Positions 8,047-17,722 are shown, counted from the stretch's first letter. The stretch: DNA of 64,000 nucleotides from CBDCTM01 sp965222005 (GCA_965222005.1 OZ244935.1:1302001-1366000), one strand, 5' to 3'. Numbers and translations are program-made. The notes: a model not told the origin generated them from the letters alone.

Positions 8047-10635
8047 ATGCCCATCCAGGAAGCCCCTGATGGAAGTATTTATATTGGCGGCACTACCGCC
8101 AACATGGGCAGTTGGGTGGATGGCCAACCCCCTGTCAATTCTCCGGCGGAGGCTTTTATGATCAAAGTAGATGCCAACCTCTCCATTCAGTGGCGTACGC
8201 ATTACAAAATACCGGATGATGACCTCAACTGCATCTTTGGCCTCACCCTGCTGGATGATGGAAGCGTGATCTTGAGTGGTAACAACGAAAAAGTGGACCT
8301 CACTTCTCCTACCGGAGAAAAAACCGAAAACTACAGCTTTATCAAATTCGGCCCCGACTGCGAAGAGGCCTGCTTTACCTTCAACGGCTCCGAAGATATT
8401 ACCGATCCGGTATATACCATCCCGAATGCTTATGAAGTTTGGAGCACCAACCGAAAAGTAAGAGGACAGGTCATTGTGCCCGCCAATAAAATACTGGTGA
8501 TCAATGGCGCTACCATTGAATTTGGCTACGGCCTCGACAACTTTGGCGATGGTGCCAGCTATGTGCCCGGCGGTATTCGCGTAAAAAAAGGAGGTACGCT
8601 CAGAGTAATCAATGCCACCCTTACCGGCCTCACCGATTGCTTCGGCGGCGAACACATGTGGAATGGCGTAACCATAGAAGGAGATCCCGAACAACCCCAG
8701 CAGTCCTACTTCCAAACCGGGCCTCAGGGACAGCTCTACACCAGCAATGCCACCTTCAAAAATGCCGTAAATGCCGTAGTGGTCGGCGCAGCCGATTATG
8801 AAACCATTATCGACAGCGAACAAAATACTACCCCCGGCACCGTTTCGCATCTGCACAATATGTACTACCACTACCATACTTCTGCCACACAGGGAGGAGG
8901 TATCCTAAGAGACAACTACAGCACCTACAAAAACAATTACAGCAGTGTCGAATTCACGCCCTATCCCAATTATCGCAATCGCAGCCGCCTGACCAGCAGC
9001 GATTTTATTAATACCGATAATATGCTGGATGAGCGCTTCGGTGCCGGTATCGACCACTTTGCCCGCCTCGAACTGGTACAAAGTGTACCTTTTACATCCT
9101 GCACCTTCGACGGCAATGAAAACATTGCCCCTGCTGCACGTGGTACAGCTATCGATATTGTCGAATCCAGGGTGCGTGTCGATGGAAGCGGTGGGGTTGA
9201 CTTTCAGGACCTCTACACAGGCATAGAGGCCAACGGCCCCTTTCGCGGCCTCACCAACACCCTGACCATCAATGGCAATTTGTTTAAAAATGTGTATCAA
9301 TCCATGAACCTGCGCACCACTGTAGGCGACCAGATCACCAACAACACTGTGCAAAACATACCCGATGCACCCAATACCTGGGGCATCTTTGCCAATGCCG
9401 CACAAGCCTTCAACTATGCCCAAAACACCTTCTCCGACGGCAACAAGGCTATCGGCATCTGTGTCAACAACTCCGGCGGCCAGGGCGCAGAGGAGTTCAA
9501 CAACGACTTCAACAGCCTGGAAGAAGGCTCCCAGTTTGAGCAGGACAACCCGGCTCTGAGTGCCCGCTGTAATGACTACGAACTCATCGGCGACTACGCC
9601 TGGGATGTCACCAGCGGTGAGCTGGGCGATCAGGGGAAATCAAGTATTGGCAATGAAAAAGCCAACAACGCCTTCAAAGATTTTTGCTTTGGCACCGCCT
9701 TCAGCCATATCAACTCGGCCATAGCCTTCAACTACTACGACAAAACGGGCAACCCCTTTGCCCCCGATCCCGATTGCGTGAGCCCGGTAGTGAATCTGGA
9801 AATAGAAAATGATCAAAGTTTGCCCGACTGTGGCGACCCTGCGCCCTGCGGCACACCCGACAATCCGAAGCCCTGCGAGCCGGAAGACTTTCGCGAGCAA
9901 TACGAAAGCTCGGAAAAGGGGGTCATTGACCGCAACCGCCTGTTGCGTGCCTTTGTGCACTGGGATAGCTGGGGCGCCATACCCGACAGCAGCCAACTGG
10001 TAGAGCTCGACAGCGCCCTCAACTTTCTGGCCCAGCGCAATCAGCCCGAAGACCACCGCCTGCTGGTGAGTACGCTGACGGCCCTCGGGCGATATACCGA
10101 AGCCGATAGCTGGCTCGGCCAGATCGGCGGCAGCGATCCCGAAAGCCTGGATTTCATCGGCTACTACAGTACCCTGATCCATGCCGGGCTGGCAGAAAAC
10201 AGCATTTATGAGCTGGACAGCGCCGACCAGGCCACTGTGCTTTCCTTTACCCAGGCATCTACCGCCATGTCGAAAGTGGGCGAAGCGGCTGATTATCTGT
10301 TGACCAACACCTACCATCCGCTACAGCCCGAAAGCGGCGGTGGCGGAAGTGCCGGTAAAGCCCAAAATGCACAACCAGGGCCGAATCCGGCAAAGGCCAA
10401 CGTATCGCCCAATCCCTTCAGTGAAAGGGTAGTGTTTAGCTTCACCCAGGCTCCGCCACAGCCTTACACTATTGAGGTGATGAACCTACAGGGGCTGTTG
10501 CTTTGGAAGCATACTACTGACCAGGCTAAGATAGCCTGGCAGCCCGAAGACTTGCCTTCCGGCATTTACTTCTATACCATTTCACGTGATGACGGATCAC
10601 AGATAGCGAGCGGCAAATTGTACTATTGTAAGTAA
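8047..10635 (+). CDS. T9SS type A cargo protein, beta-helix type, apparently missing its 5' end
   Basis: The frame is open from 7984 (after TAA 7981), but the first ATG is at 8047, inside a repeat: the reading GHFSGADFDMPIQEAPDGS continues into SIYIGGTT, the usual GGS..D...DGSIYIGG propeller-like unit. Residues about 130-560 look like a right-handed parallel beta-helix (runs such as NKILVINGATIEFGYG and MWNGVTIEGDP). The C-terminus is a type A T9SS sorting domain (VSPNPFSERVVFSF ... LPSGIYFYTI). No signal peptide can be found upstream in any frame, yet T9SS cargo must first cross the inner membrane by Sec. The gene is therefore probably 5'-truncated and the product not exported; it could be a pseudogene. 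Confidence 0.8.
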   Translation: MPIQEAPDGSIYIGGTTANMGSWVDGQPPVNSPAEAFMIKVDANLSIQWRTHYKIPDDDLNCIFGLTLLDDGSVILSGNNEKVDLTSPTGEKTENYSFIKFGPDCEEACFTFNGSEDITDPVYTIPNAYEVWSTNRKVRGQVIVPANKILVINGATIEFGYGLDNFGDGASYVPGGIRVKKGGTLRVINATLTGLTDCFGGEHMWNGVTIEGDPEQPQQSYFQTGPQGQLYTSNATFKNAVNAVVVGAADYETIIDSEQNTTPGTVSHLHNMYYHYHTSATQGGGILRDNYSTYKNNYSSVEFTPYPNYRNRSRLTSSDFINTDNMLDERFGAGIDHFARLELVQSVPFTSCTFDGNENIAPAARGTAIDIVESRVRVDGSGGVDFQDLYTGIEANGPFRGLTNTLTINGNLFKNVYQSMNLRTTVGDQITNNTVQNIPDAPNTWGIFANAAQAFNYAQNTFSDGNKAIGICVNNSGGQGAEEFNNDFNSLEEGSQFEQDNPALSARCNDYELIGDYAWDVTSGELGDQGKSSIGNEKANNAFKDFCFGTAFSHINSAIAFNYYDKTGNPFAPDPDCVSPVVNLEIENDQSLPDCGDPAPCGTPDNPKPCEPEDFREQYESSEKGVIDRNRLLRAFVHWDSWGAIPDSSQLVELDSALNFLAQRNQPEDHRLLVSTLTALGRYTEADSWLGQIGGSDPESLDFIGYYSTLIHAGLAENSIYELDSADQATVLSFTQASTAMSKVGEAADYLLTNTYHPLQPESGGGGSAGKAQNAQPGPNPAKANVSPNPFSERVVFSFTQAPPQPYTIEVMNLQGLLLWKHTTDQAKIAWQPEDLPSGIYFYTISRDDGSQIASGKLYYCK

Positions 10636-11003
10636 GGGTGTCTTCGGGTTTTATTGAATTTTAGAAAACCACCTCCTTAGGTGGTGGTTATGTTCTTTTT
10701 GGCTTTGTCGTTTTACTTTTGGTATTGCCTCTACCTGGCAATGCTAGTTAGACAGGTGCGGCGCCTTCATTTTTTCCAATCGATGAAAAAACGAAGCAAA
10801 AAAATCTCGCCAAATCAAACTCCTCCGTCAAACAATGATTTGGCTGGCTTAGCTGGCTGTTTGGCAGGCCAGCCCCCGCTTGTGGTGGCGTGGGAAGAAA
10901 AGAGGGAAACCCCTTACAGGGGTTGGCAAGCGCCAAGCCACCTTCTAAGAAGGTGGTGGTTGACTACTCGGGCTATAAACTTCTATTTTCTAAATACCCA
11001 CTA
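10636..11003. repeat. repeat-rich intergenic spacer with three hairpins
   Basis: 368 bases between convergent genes with no credible CDS. It holds three strong hairpins: 10668-10685 (ACCACCT / AGGTGGT, possibly the terminator of the upstream gene), 10908-10924 (AACCCCT / AGGGGTT) and 10938-10956 (CCACCTT / AAGGTGG). The segment at about 10727-10762 (GCCTCTACCTGGCAA, then GTTAGACAGGT) is a diverged copy of part of the 668-bp repeat at 42.2-43.5 kb, as is the stretch at about 10805-10850. It is therefore a member of a dispersed intergenic repeat family. Confidence 0.7.
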
Positions 11004-11543
11004 TCACAACCACCCCAACCAGTCAAGCGCAAGATAAGCTGTTCCGGTATTTGTAAAACTGCTTTCTTTGGGATCCAACAAAAGCTGTCGAAGCTGAGGG
11101 ATTGGAAGTGTAAGGACTTCAATGAATTCTTCCGCATCGGTTGTAGCAGAGGTTGATGCTGGGTGGCAATTGGTAGCGAGCAGAACGTACCGCTCTTCGG
11201 TAGAATAGGCACGGTAAAACTTTTTAAGCAATTGGACATGGCCTGCTTTAAAGCCTGTCTCTTCAAGCAATTCGCGGCGGGCTGTTTCTTCAGGCAATTC
11301 GCCGGGGTCGATATAACCTTCGGGGAAGCTGAGCAACATTTTTTCCGGACCAGGCCGATACTGCCTTACAAGTATAGCCTCTCGGCTTTCGGTAAAAGCA
11401 GCAATGCTTACAAATGCCTTGTTGCCGATGATGTCGAAATCGGCGATTTGGCCATCAGGTAGTTCGAAGCGCTTTTGAATGATTTGCCGCCAGCCGTCGT
11501 AAGCCAATGATTCATTCAGTTTTTTCCAATTGCTAATTTTCAT
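11004..11543 (-). CDS. Nudix hydrolase, ADP-ribose pyrophosphatase type
   Basis: 179 residues. The Nudix box fits GX5EX7REUXEEXGU exactly at residues 76-98 (GYIDPGE, then RELLEETGF), giving the Mg-binding glutamates. The upstream strand (ILVRQYRPGPEKMLLSFPEG) is typical of ADP-ribose/NDP-sugar pyrophosphatases, which cleave ADP-ribose to AMP and ribose 5-phosphate in the cytoplasm. The substrate is inferred from overall resemblance only. Its ATG lies 11 bases inside the 3' end of clpB, so the two genes are translationally coupled in one leftward transcript. Confidence 0.9.
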   Translation of the reverse strand: MKISNWKKLNESLAYDGWRQIIQKRFELPDGQIADFDIIGNKAFVSIAAFTESREAILVRQYRPGPEKMLLSFPEGYIDPGELPEETARRELLEETGFKAGHVQLLKKFYRAYSTEERYVLLATNCHPASTSATTDAEEFIEVLTLPIPQLRQLLLDPKESSFTNTGTAYLALDWLGWL

Positions 11544-14331
11544 CTCCCTCTGTAGTCGGGCTATTGGGCTGATCTTTTTTTACCCCCTTCACGGCATCTT
11601 TCAAATCTTCGGTAGCTTTTTTTAGGTCTTCCAGGTTCTGCTCTCGTTTATTACTGCCGCGCCTGCTTCGCTTCGGCTTTTTGCCATTTTTGGAGGGAGG
11701 CTCTACTTGATTGCTCGACTCGGGGAAGGGCTTCTTTGAAAAGGTAAGCTGGCCTTTGCTTTCATCGATGTAAATGGTATCGCCACTAACGAAATCGCCA
11801 CCCAATACAAACTTGCTCAGCTCATTGACGACCTCTCTTTGCAATACGCGCTTGAGCGGACGTGCGCCAAACTGCGGATCGTAGCCCATCTCGGCCAATT
11901 TATTTTTGGCTTTCTCACTCAGCTTGAGTATGATGCCTTGTCGGCCCAGCATTTTGCGTGTTTTTTTCAACAACAGTTCCATGATTTGCTTGATTTCGTC
12001 ACGGCTAAGTGGCAAAAACATGATTTGCTCGTCAATGCGGTTGAGGAATTCGGGGCGCAAGTTTTCTTTCAAATGATTGAACACTTCTTCTTTTGTGGCC
12101 GAAATAATTTCTTCGCGATGGTCATCGCCGAGTGCATCCAGGTCTTCAAAATTTTCGAGTATCGTGGCAGCTCCCATGTTGGAAGTCATGATGATGAGTG
12201 TGTTTTTAAAATTAGCTACGCGGCCTTTATTGTCGGTAAGGCGGCCATCGTCCAGCACTTGTAGTAGTACATTGAAGGTATCGGGATGCGCCTTTTCGAT
12301 CTCATCCAGCAAAATAATAGAATAAGGCTTTCGCCGGACGGCTTCGGTGAGTTGGCCGCCTTCATCATAGCCAACATAACCGGGCGGCGCACCGACCAGA
12401 CGAGAAACAGCATGGCGCTCCTGAAATTCGCTCATATCAATACGGGTGATGGCTTTTTCATCATCGAAAAGCACTTCAGCGAGAGATTTGGCAAGCTCCG
12501 TTTTGCCCACACCAGTTGGGCCGAGGAAGATAAACGAGCCGATCGGCCGGTTGGCGTCCTGTAGCCCGGCCCGGCTACGGCGCACGGCATCGGAAACGGC
12601 ACGCACGGCTTCGTGTTGGCCGATAAGGCGCTTGCCAATTTCGGCTTCCAGATTGAGCAGTTTATCTTTTTCGCTCTGCATCATGCGCTGCACGGGGATA
12701 CCTGTCCAGCGAGCTACCACCTCTGCCACATCATTGCCGGTGACCTGATCGTTGGTGAAACGATTATCGTCAGGCAGCTTGTCGAGTTTTTCTTCAGCTA
12801 CCTTGAGCATGGCTTCCTGCTCTTTAATTTTGCCATAGCGGATCTTGGCTACCGTTTCAAAATCGCTGTCGCGTTCAGCTTTGTCGGCTTCCAACTCCAG
12901 CTCTTCAATCGTTTTTTTGATGTTTTGTATGGTATCAACAATTTCTTTTTCGTTTTTCCAGGCCGCCGTCAGTGAGTCGAGCGATTCTTTGGAATTGGCA
13001 ATTTGCGCGTTGATTTTTTGTAACTTCTTTTTATCCTTTTCACGTTTGATGGCTTCTCGCTCGATCTCCAATTGGCGGACCTTCCGATCCTGTTCGTCGA
13101 TCTCATCCGGCACCGAATCGAGTTCGAGGCGCAGTTTGGCGGCAGCTTCATCGATAAGATCGATGGCCTTGTCGGGCAAAAAGCGGTCGGAAATATAACG
13201 ATGCGACAGTTCTGCTGCAGCGATGAGGGCCTCATCGAGAATTTCGATTTTGTGATATACTTCATAGCGTTCCTGCAACCCGCGGAGGATAGAGATGGTA
13301 TCTTCTACACTGGGCTCGTCGATATAAACGGTCTGGAAACGCCGGACCAGCGCCTTGTCTCGCTCAAAGTATTTTTGGTATTCATCGAGAGTAGTAGCGC
13401 CGATGGTGCGTAGATCGCCACGAGCCAAAGCCGGCTTGAGGATGTTGGCAGCATCCATCGCTCCGCTGCCGCCGCCCGCACCGATGAGGGTGTGTATTTC
13501 GTCGATAAAGAGAATAACCTGCCCATCGGAAGCGGTTACCTCTTTGATCACCCCTTTGAGGCGTTCTTCAAATTCACCTTTGAATTTGGCGCCGGCGATG
13601 AGTGCTGCAATATCGAGCACGAATATTTTTTTGCTCAACAAATTTTCAGGGACATCATGCTTGACGATTCGCCAGGCGATGCCTTCCACAATAGCCGTTT
13701 TGCCGACGCCCGGTTCACCAACGAGTATGGGATTGTTTTTTTTGCGCCTCGACAGGATGTGCAGAACCCGCCGAATTTCCTCATCGCGGCCAATAATGGG
13801 ATCGAGCTTACCTGATTCGGCGCGTTCGTTGAGGTTGATGGCAAATTTGCCGAGGGCATTGTATTGGTCTTCACTATGCTGATCGGTTACTTTGCGGCCT
13901 TTGCGCAACTCTTTGATGGCTGCCAGTAGCTCCTTCTCGGTAGCACCCAAATCTTTTAGGAGGGTAGCGCCCTTATCTTTTCCCTGTAAGATGCCAAGCA
14001 GCATCAATTCGATAGAGATGAATTCATCATCAAATGATTTCATGGACTTTTTGGCCCGGCTAAGCGCCTTGTTGGCATCGTCCGTGAGGTACTGCTTGTC
14101 GGAGCCTTGAATTTTAGGGTAGGTAATAATCAGCTCGTCGATTTGTTTGGCGAGGGCGGCCATATTGACTCCCATTTTTTGAAACAGGAACTTAGGCACA
14201 TGCTCATCGGTAATAAGCATGCCCTTGACAAGGTGCGGGGTATCCACCATCTGCTGGTCATGGCCGCCAGCAATCTGCTGGGCTTTAAGGATACTTTCCT
14301 GTGCTTTAACGGTAAAATTATCGTATGTCAT
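11533..14331 (-). CDS. clpB: ATP-dependent disaggregase ClpB
   Basis: 932 residues with the full ClpB layout. The order is an N-terminal Clp_N double repeat (about 1-150), then AAA+ module 1 (Walker A GEPGVGKT at 205-212). The M-domain coiled coil follows (about 405-530, rich in Glu/Lys). AAA+ module 2 (Walker A GPTGVGKT near 610) and a D2-small C-terminal domain (DPQFGARPLKRVLQREV) complete it. It rescues aggregated proteins with DnaK in the cytoplasm. After the D2 domain there is an unusual tail of about 70 charged, low-complexity residues (for example KKPKRSRRGSNKREQ), making it longer than the usual 860-870. It precedes the Nudix gene with overlap. No heat-shock operator was recognised upstream. 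Confidence 0.96.
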   Translation of the reverse strand: MTYDNFTVKAQESILKAQQIAGGHDQQMVDTPHLVKGMLITDEHVPKFLFQKMGVNMAALAKQIDELIITYPKIQGSDKQYLTDDANKALSRAKKSMKSFDDEFISIELMLLGILQGKDKGATLLKDLGATEKELLAAIKELRKGRKVTDQHSEDQYNALGKFAINLNERAESGKLDPIIGRDEEIRRVLHILSRRKKNNPILVGEPGVGKTAIVEGIAWRIVKHDVPENLLSKKIFVLDIAALIAGAKFKGEFEERLKGVIKEVTASDGQVILFIDEIHTLIGAGGGSGAMDAANILKPALARGDLRTIGATTLDEYQKYFERDKALVRRFQTVYIDEPSVEDTISILRGLQERYEVYHKIEILDEALIAAAELSHRYISDRFLPDKAIDLIDEAAAKLRLELDSVPDEIDEQDRKVRQLEIEREAIKREKDKKKLQKINAQIANSKESLDSLTAAWKNEKEIVDTIQNIKKTIEELELEADKAERDSDFETVAKIRYGKIKEQEAMLKVAEEKLDKLPDDNRFTNDQVTGNDVAEVVARWTGIPVQRMMQSEKDKLLNLEAEIGKRLIGQHEAVRAVSDAVRRSRAGLQDANRPIGSFIFLGPTGVGKTELAKSLAEVLFDDEKAITRIDMSEFQERHAVSRLVGAPPGYVGYDEGGQLTEAVRRKPYSIILLDEIEKAHPDTFNVLLQVLDDGRLTDNKGRVANFKNTLIIMTSNMGAATILENFEDLDALGDDHREEIISATKEEVFNHLKENLRPEFLNRIDEQIMFLPLSRDEIKQIMELLLKKTRKMLGRQGIILKLSEKAKNKLAEMGYDPQFGARPLKRVLQREVVNELSKFVLGGDFVSGDTIYIDESKGQLTFSKKPFPESSNQVEPPSKNGKKPKRSRRGSNKREQNLEDLKKATEDLKDAVKGVKKDQPNSPTTEGDEN

Positions 14332-14344
14332 TGGATGTTTTTAT

Positions 14345-14761
14345 TTACGTTGGTGTGGATAGTAGCTTACTTAAAACAGAGATTTTAGCAGTTCTGTTCA
14401 TATCATATACAGAATCGTGTTGATTCACAAAAGTATAAAGAAGCAGCGCTTTTTGGAACTTTTGACGAGCTTCATTCTGTGCTCCATCGTCTTGGCAAAG
14501 CAAGCCACTTTCATAGAGCAAATCGGCCAATAGCTGAAATTGCGCTAATTGCCAGTCGTATTTTTCCTTCAACAGTGGTATTAGTTGCTCTGCTGGCATT
14601 TTTTCGACAAGCAACGGGTCGATACGTAACAGCTCGTCATAGGCTTGCTGGACAACCTTGAGCACATTATTGGTGTCTCCTACATTTTTGAATTGCAACA
14701 ATTTACCCATCAGCTCGGTAGCTTGCCGGATCATGCGAAGGATGTAATCATCTTGTATCAT
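14345..14761 (-). CDS. small helical protein resembling DUF6483
   Basis: 138 residues, all-helical by composition and without a signal peptide. The opening IQDDYILRMIRQATELMGKLL resembles the start of DUF6483 proteins, a poorly characterised family with TPR-like helices. The rest (LLADLLYESGLLCQDDGAQ, then ARQKFQKALLLYTFVNQ) has the spacing of a TPR-like helical pair. The gene lies 13 bases upstream of clpB on the same strand and is probably co-transcribed with it. The function is unknown and the family match is from memory. Confidence 0.7.
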   Translation of the reverse strand: MIQDDYILRMIRQATELMGKLLQFKNVGDTNNVLKVVQQAYDELLRIDPLLVEKMPAEQLIPLLKEKYDWQLAQFQLLADLLYESGLLCQDDGAQNEARQKFQKALLLYTFVNQHDSVYDMNRTAKISVLSKLLSTPT

Positions 14762-14845
14762 AGCAACAAGATACTATGGGCTGATGACAATAGGCAGAGA
14801 ATTCTGTCAGAGTTCCCGAAACGATCGATGAAATGTAACTGTGCG

Positions 14846-16615
14846 TCATTCCAGCTCCAGCTCAACTTCCTTCAACAGGCGACCCACCGGATACCGTCGA
14901 TGTGTAGGTTCGTAATGTGGCGAATGGCGATAGATGAAGTCGAGCTGTGCTCTGGCTGAACCAGCAAATTCGGGGTCTTCTTTTTTGCGCTCTTCAAACT
15001 GCTGCCGAAGTTGGGGCTGTTCTTTAAGGTATTGGGTGGCCAAGTCCTCAAAAACGTAAGGAGAAAAATATTCCTTTTGCATGAGAATACCATCAAAAAA
15101 ATTCCAGGCAAAATAGGAGTCAGGGGCTTGTGGCTCCAGGGTTTCAACAATGTATCGATTAGGCGGCTGATTGGTATATATTACATAATCACCTTTGAAA
15201 TACCTCCATTGCAATACTTCTTGTTCAACTTCTACTTTGGAATGGAGGTAATGCCCTTCGTAGGCATTTTCAGTGGTGGTGAAATCTTTGATCCGATACA
15301 TCTGTACTTCGAGCAACTGGTCATTAGCCAGGCGTTGCATCTTCACGCCATTCCATTGCAGCCGTTCAATGACCTTCTGGTAGGCTTGGGGGATGATGTA
15401 GGCCCGGGGTTTTTGAACCTTGAGTGTAGGCGTATAATGTGGCAGGTAAGGAATTTCTTTTTCAAAAGGTGCATTTTGGTCATAATACAATCGGTCTTGC
15501 CCGGTAATTTCGCTTTTTTTGTATTTGGCTTCATAGCCTTTGAAAAGCAGGCTTTCGCGCCGGTCGGTGTCCATTGTCCAGTTGAGGTCGAAGGCCAATT
15601 TGCTTTGGGTTTGACGGATGGCCTCTTTGCGGGCAGCGGCCAGCTGTTTGCCATCTTGCTGCATGCTTTTGATCATTTCGTCCATGAAAGCATAGGTACT
15701 CATCACGCGGTCTTTGAAAGGCTTGAGCATATGCGTTTCCGGCATAAAGGAAATTGTATTGAACAGAGCAGCATAGCCAGAGGAATAGCGTGGCAAATCG
15801 AGGAAGGCAGCGATACCGTCATCAGGTTTTTCGCGGGCATACACGTAGGGTGTCATTTCCCAGGAGCGGGCCTTCATTTTTTGGTACAGACCGGGCAGCA
15901 AATTCTCATTGAGGAATTGTGCTAAAGGTCGCTCCAACTTATCCGATTGTGTAGCTATGAGCGTCATGGTATATTGATAGTCGGCACCATTGGACGTGTG
16001 ATTGTCGATAAAAATATCGGGCTGCCAGAGGTTGAACAGCTGATTGAAGGAGGCAGCATTTCGCGAATCGCATTTAATAAAATCCCGATTGAGATCGAGG
16101 TTGCGGGCATTACCGCGAAAGCCATAAGCCTGAGGGCCATTTTGATTGGCGCGGGTATGGCTGTTGCGATTGAGCGCTCCTCCGATATTGTAGAGCGGGA
16201 TGATAACGAGTACTATATTGCCAAGCCTTTTTTGAAGTTCGGGCTGCTCCAGATAATCTCTGGCCAATAGCATGCTGGCATCCACACCACAGGGCTCTCC
16301 GGGATGTATAGCATTGTTGATAAGCAGAATGAGCTTGCCTTTGCGGCGAATGGAGGCCGGATCGAAATCGAGATCGGTAGAGATAACGGCCGCGTGTAGC
16401 GGATAGCCGGCATCGGTCGTGCCCGTGGGGGTGAACTGTAATGCTTTGTGTTGAGCTGCCAAATGTGTATAAAAGTCAATGGCTTCATGGTATGTGGCGG
16501 TAGTATTAGGGTTTTTTTCAAAAGGAGTCATTCGTGAAGATTTTTTGAACTGAGCAGGCAGGGAACAAGCCTGTAGAAACAACAAGCAGCTGACCAGGTA
16601 GATACGATAATGCAT
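14846..16615 (-). CDS. M14-family zinc carboxypeptidase-like lipoprotein
   Basis: 589 residues from the chosen ATG at 16615, which places a signal peptide ending in a lipobox (LFLQAC, Cys17) at the N-terminus; the longer frame starting at 16654 would bury it. The M14 zinc site is visible: H104-P-G-E107 with the downstream H206 in DNHTSNG. These fit the HxxE...H arrangement. NLDLNRDFIKCD is the usual substrate-binding Asn-Arg stretch. It is predicted to be an outer-membrane- or periplasm-anchored metallopeptidase. Residues after about 380 form an additional C-terminal region without a recognised domain. An 84-base gap separates it from the small gene at 14345-14761 on the same strand. Confidence 0.88.
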   Translation of the reverse strand: MHYRIYLVSCLLFLQACSLPAQFKKSSRMTPFEKNPNTTATYHEAIDFYTHLAAQHKALQFTPTGTTDAGYPLHAAVISTDLDFDPASIRRKGKLILLINNAIHPGEPCGVDASMLLARDYLEQPELQKRLGNIVLVIIPLYNIGGALNRNSHTRANQNGPQAYGFRGNARNLDLNRDFIKCDSRNAASFNQLFNLWQPDIFIDNHTSNGADYQYTMTLIATQSDKLERPLAQFLNENLLPGLYQKMKARSWEMTPYVYAREKPDDGIAAFLDLPRYSSGYAALFNTISFMPETHMLKPFKDRVMSTYAFMDEMIKSMQQDGKQLAAARKEAIRQTQSKLAFDLNWTMDTDRRESLLFKGYEAKYKKSEITGQDRLYYDQNAPFEKEIPYLPHYTPTLKVQKPRAYIIPQAYQKVIERLQWNGVKMQRLANDQLLEVQMYRIKDFTTTENAYEGHYLHSKVEVEQEVLQWRYFKGDYVIYTNQPPNRYIVETLEPQAPDSYFAWNFFDGILMQKEYFSPYVFEDLATQYLKEQPQLRQQFEERKKEDPEFAGSARAQLDFIYRHSPHYEPTHRRYPVGRLLKEVELELE

Positions 16616-16845
16616 GGATTGAAGGATAAAAGTGTTATTAAACAATAGAGACACTTTTGAATAAGGGTTAGCTACAGAGCTATCTGGCGGGCTAAAGATA
16701 GGGATGAAAAGTTATAGATGGTAGGCGGATTGCCAAATTCCGGACAAAGGCTTCCCTCCTGCAGGGCAGTTTATAGCCAACCGGCATGTTTTCATTTTAT
16801 ATTTGCTGCAATTCAGATTTTATCCTGTATTTTTAGCGTTATCTA

Positions 16846-17007
16846 AGAGCGTGTTTGGAAATTGCTTTTGGAAGCAGTAGTAGTAAAATTTAATTTTGGG
16901 CGAAGCCTTTTTTTGAGGCATAGCCAACGCTATGGCGATGAAAAATAATGAAGTACAGAATTAAATTTTGCACTAATGCGCCGAAGGGTAAATTCCAAAC
17001 ACGTTCT
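16846..17007. mobile_element. MITE-like element, copy 1 (162 bp)
   Basis: Begins AGAGCGTGTTTGGAAATT and ends with the near-complement AATTCCAAACACGTTCT, so it has terminal inverted repeats of about 17 bp. An inner inverted repeat (AAAATTTAATT / AATTAAATTTT) and a central hairpin (CATAGC CAAC GCTATG) make almost the whole element foldable. A copy of the same length differing at only a few bases lies at 20941-21102. There is no coding capacity, so it would need a transposase supplied elsewhere. The rest of the 16616-17065 gap shows nothing I can name. Confidence 0.85.
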
Positions 17008-17065
17008 AAACCAGTCAGTGGTCAGGCGGATACAAGTATTACAGCCTGCGATAAAAAATAAAATC

Positions 17066-17722
17066 ATGAAGAAACGCATCGTACCATTAGCAGCCCTCCT
17101 CTTTCTGTTTTTTATTGCCTGTGATACTGAGCCTGCCAGTACTACCCATGGCACAGCCAAGAACAATGGCAAAATTTCAGTAAGTGCAGAGGACTGGCTG
17201 ATTGTGCCAGGTGAGCGGGTAGGGAAGGTTTTGGCCAGTTTTACCGAAGAGGATCTCAAAAAAGCCTATGGTGCTGAAAAAGTACAAAGAACGGAGGTTG
17301 GTGTGGGAGAGCGGGAAATGGCTGCAGCCACCAAGGTGTTTGCGGATACGAAGAATGAGCTGATTATTATGTGGAAGCCGGAACAGCCCTTCAAGCGAAT
17401 CGATGAGGTGCGGATCAACGGGGAAGGGACTTCCTGGAAAACGGCACAAGGCATCACTAATGGCAGCACACTGGAGGCCCTGCGGCAGGCGAATAAGCAG
17501 GCCTTCAAAGTATATGGGTTTGAGTGGGAATATGCCGGATTGGCCAACGATTGGGGTAGTGGCCAGCTCGATAGTACATTTATGGTATTTTTATTGCCGT
17601 CTAATCCAGAGGCTGTGTACCCTGATTTGCTGGGAGACGCTCAATTTTCGAGTGATCATCCGGCAATGAAGGCTGCGGGCCTGAAAGTAGAGAGCATGGT
17701 GCTTAAATTTAACCGGAAATAA
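17066..17722 (+). CDS. putative lipoprotein of unknown function
   Basis: 218 residues. The ATG at 17066 is preferred over the in-frame ATG at 16976 because the latter lies inside the MITE-like element and would put 30 residues in front of a clean lipoprotein signal (MKKRIVPLAALLFLFFIACD, lipobox FIAC). The mature part (about 200 residues) has no domain I recognise. It contains LIVPGERVGKVLASFTEEDL and a VYGFEWEYAG stretch, and looks like a small alpha/beta periplasmic domain. It stands 46 bases before the phosphoesterase gene. Codon use is like the housekeeping neighbours. Confidence 0.8.
   Translation: MKKRIVPLAALLFLFFIACDTEPASTTHGTAKNNGKISVSAEDWLIVPGERVGKVLASFTEEDLKKAYGAEKVQRTEVGVGEREMAAATKVFADTKNELIIMWKPEQPFKRIDEVRINGEGTSWKTAQGITNGSTLEALRQANKQAFKVYGFEWEYAGLANDWGSGQLDSTFMVFLLPSNPEAVYPDLLGDAQFSSDHPAMKAAGLKVESMVLKFNRK

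Noticed and set aside
7987..8877. Minus-strand 296-codon frame over the 8047 gene, and others at 9640-10317 and 34950-35840
   Set aside because: They are by-products of biased codons in real genes on the other strand; no signal peptide, motif or regulatory context.
14846..16654. Longer start for the M14 peptidase and a 304-codon antisense frame (15011-15925) inside it
   Set aside because: The longer start hides a clear lipoprotein signal; the antisense frame is the mirror of a conserved gene and shows no motif.
16976..17065. ATG at 16976 for the lipoprotein gene
   Set aside because: The codons up to 17007 are MITE sequence and the extension would precede a normal lipoprotein signal.
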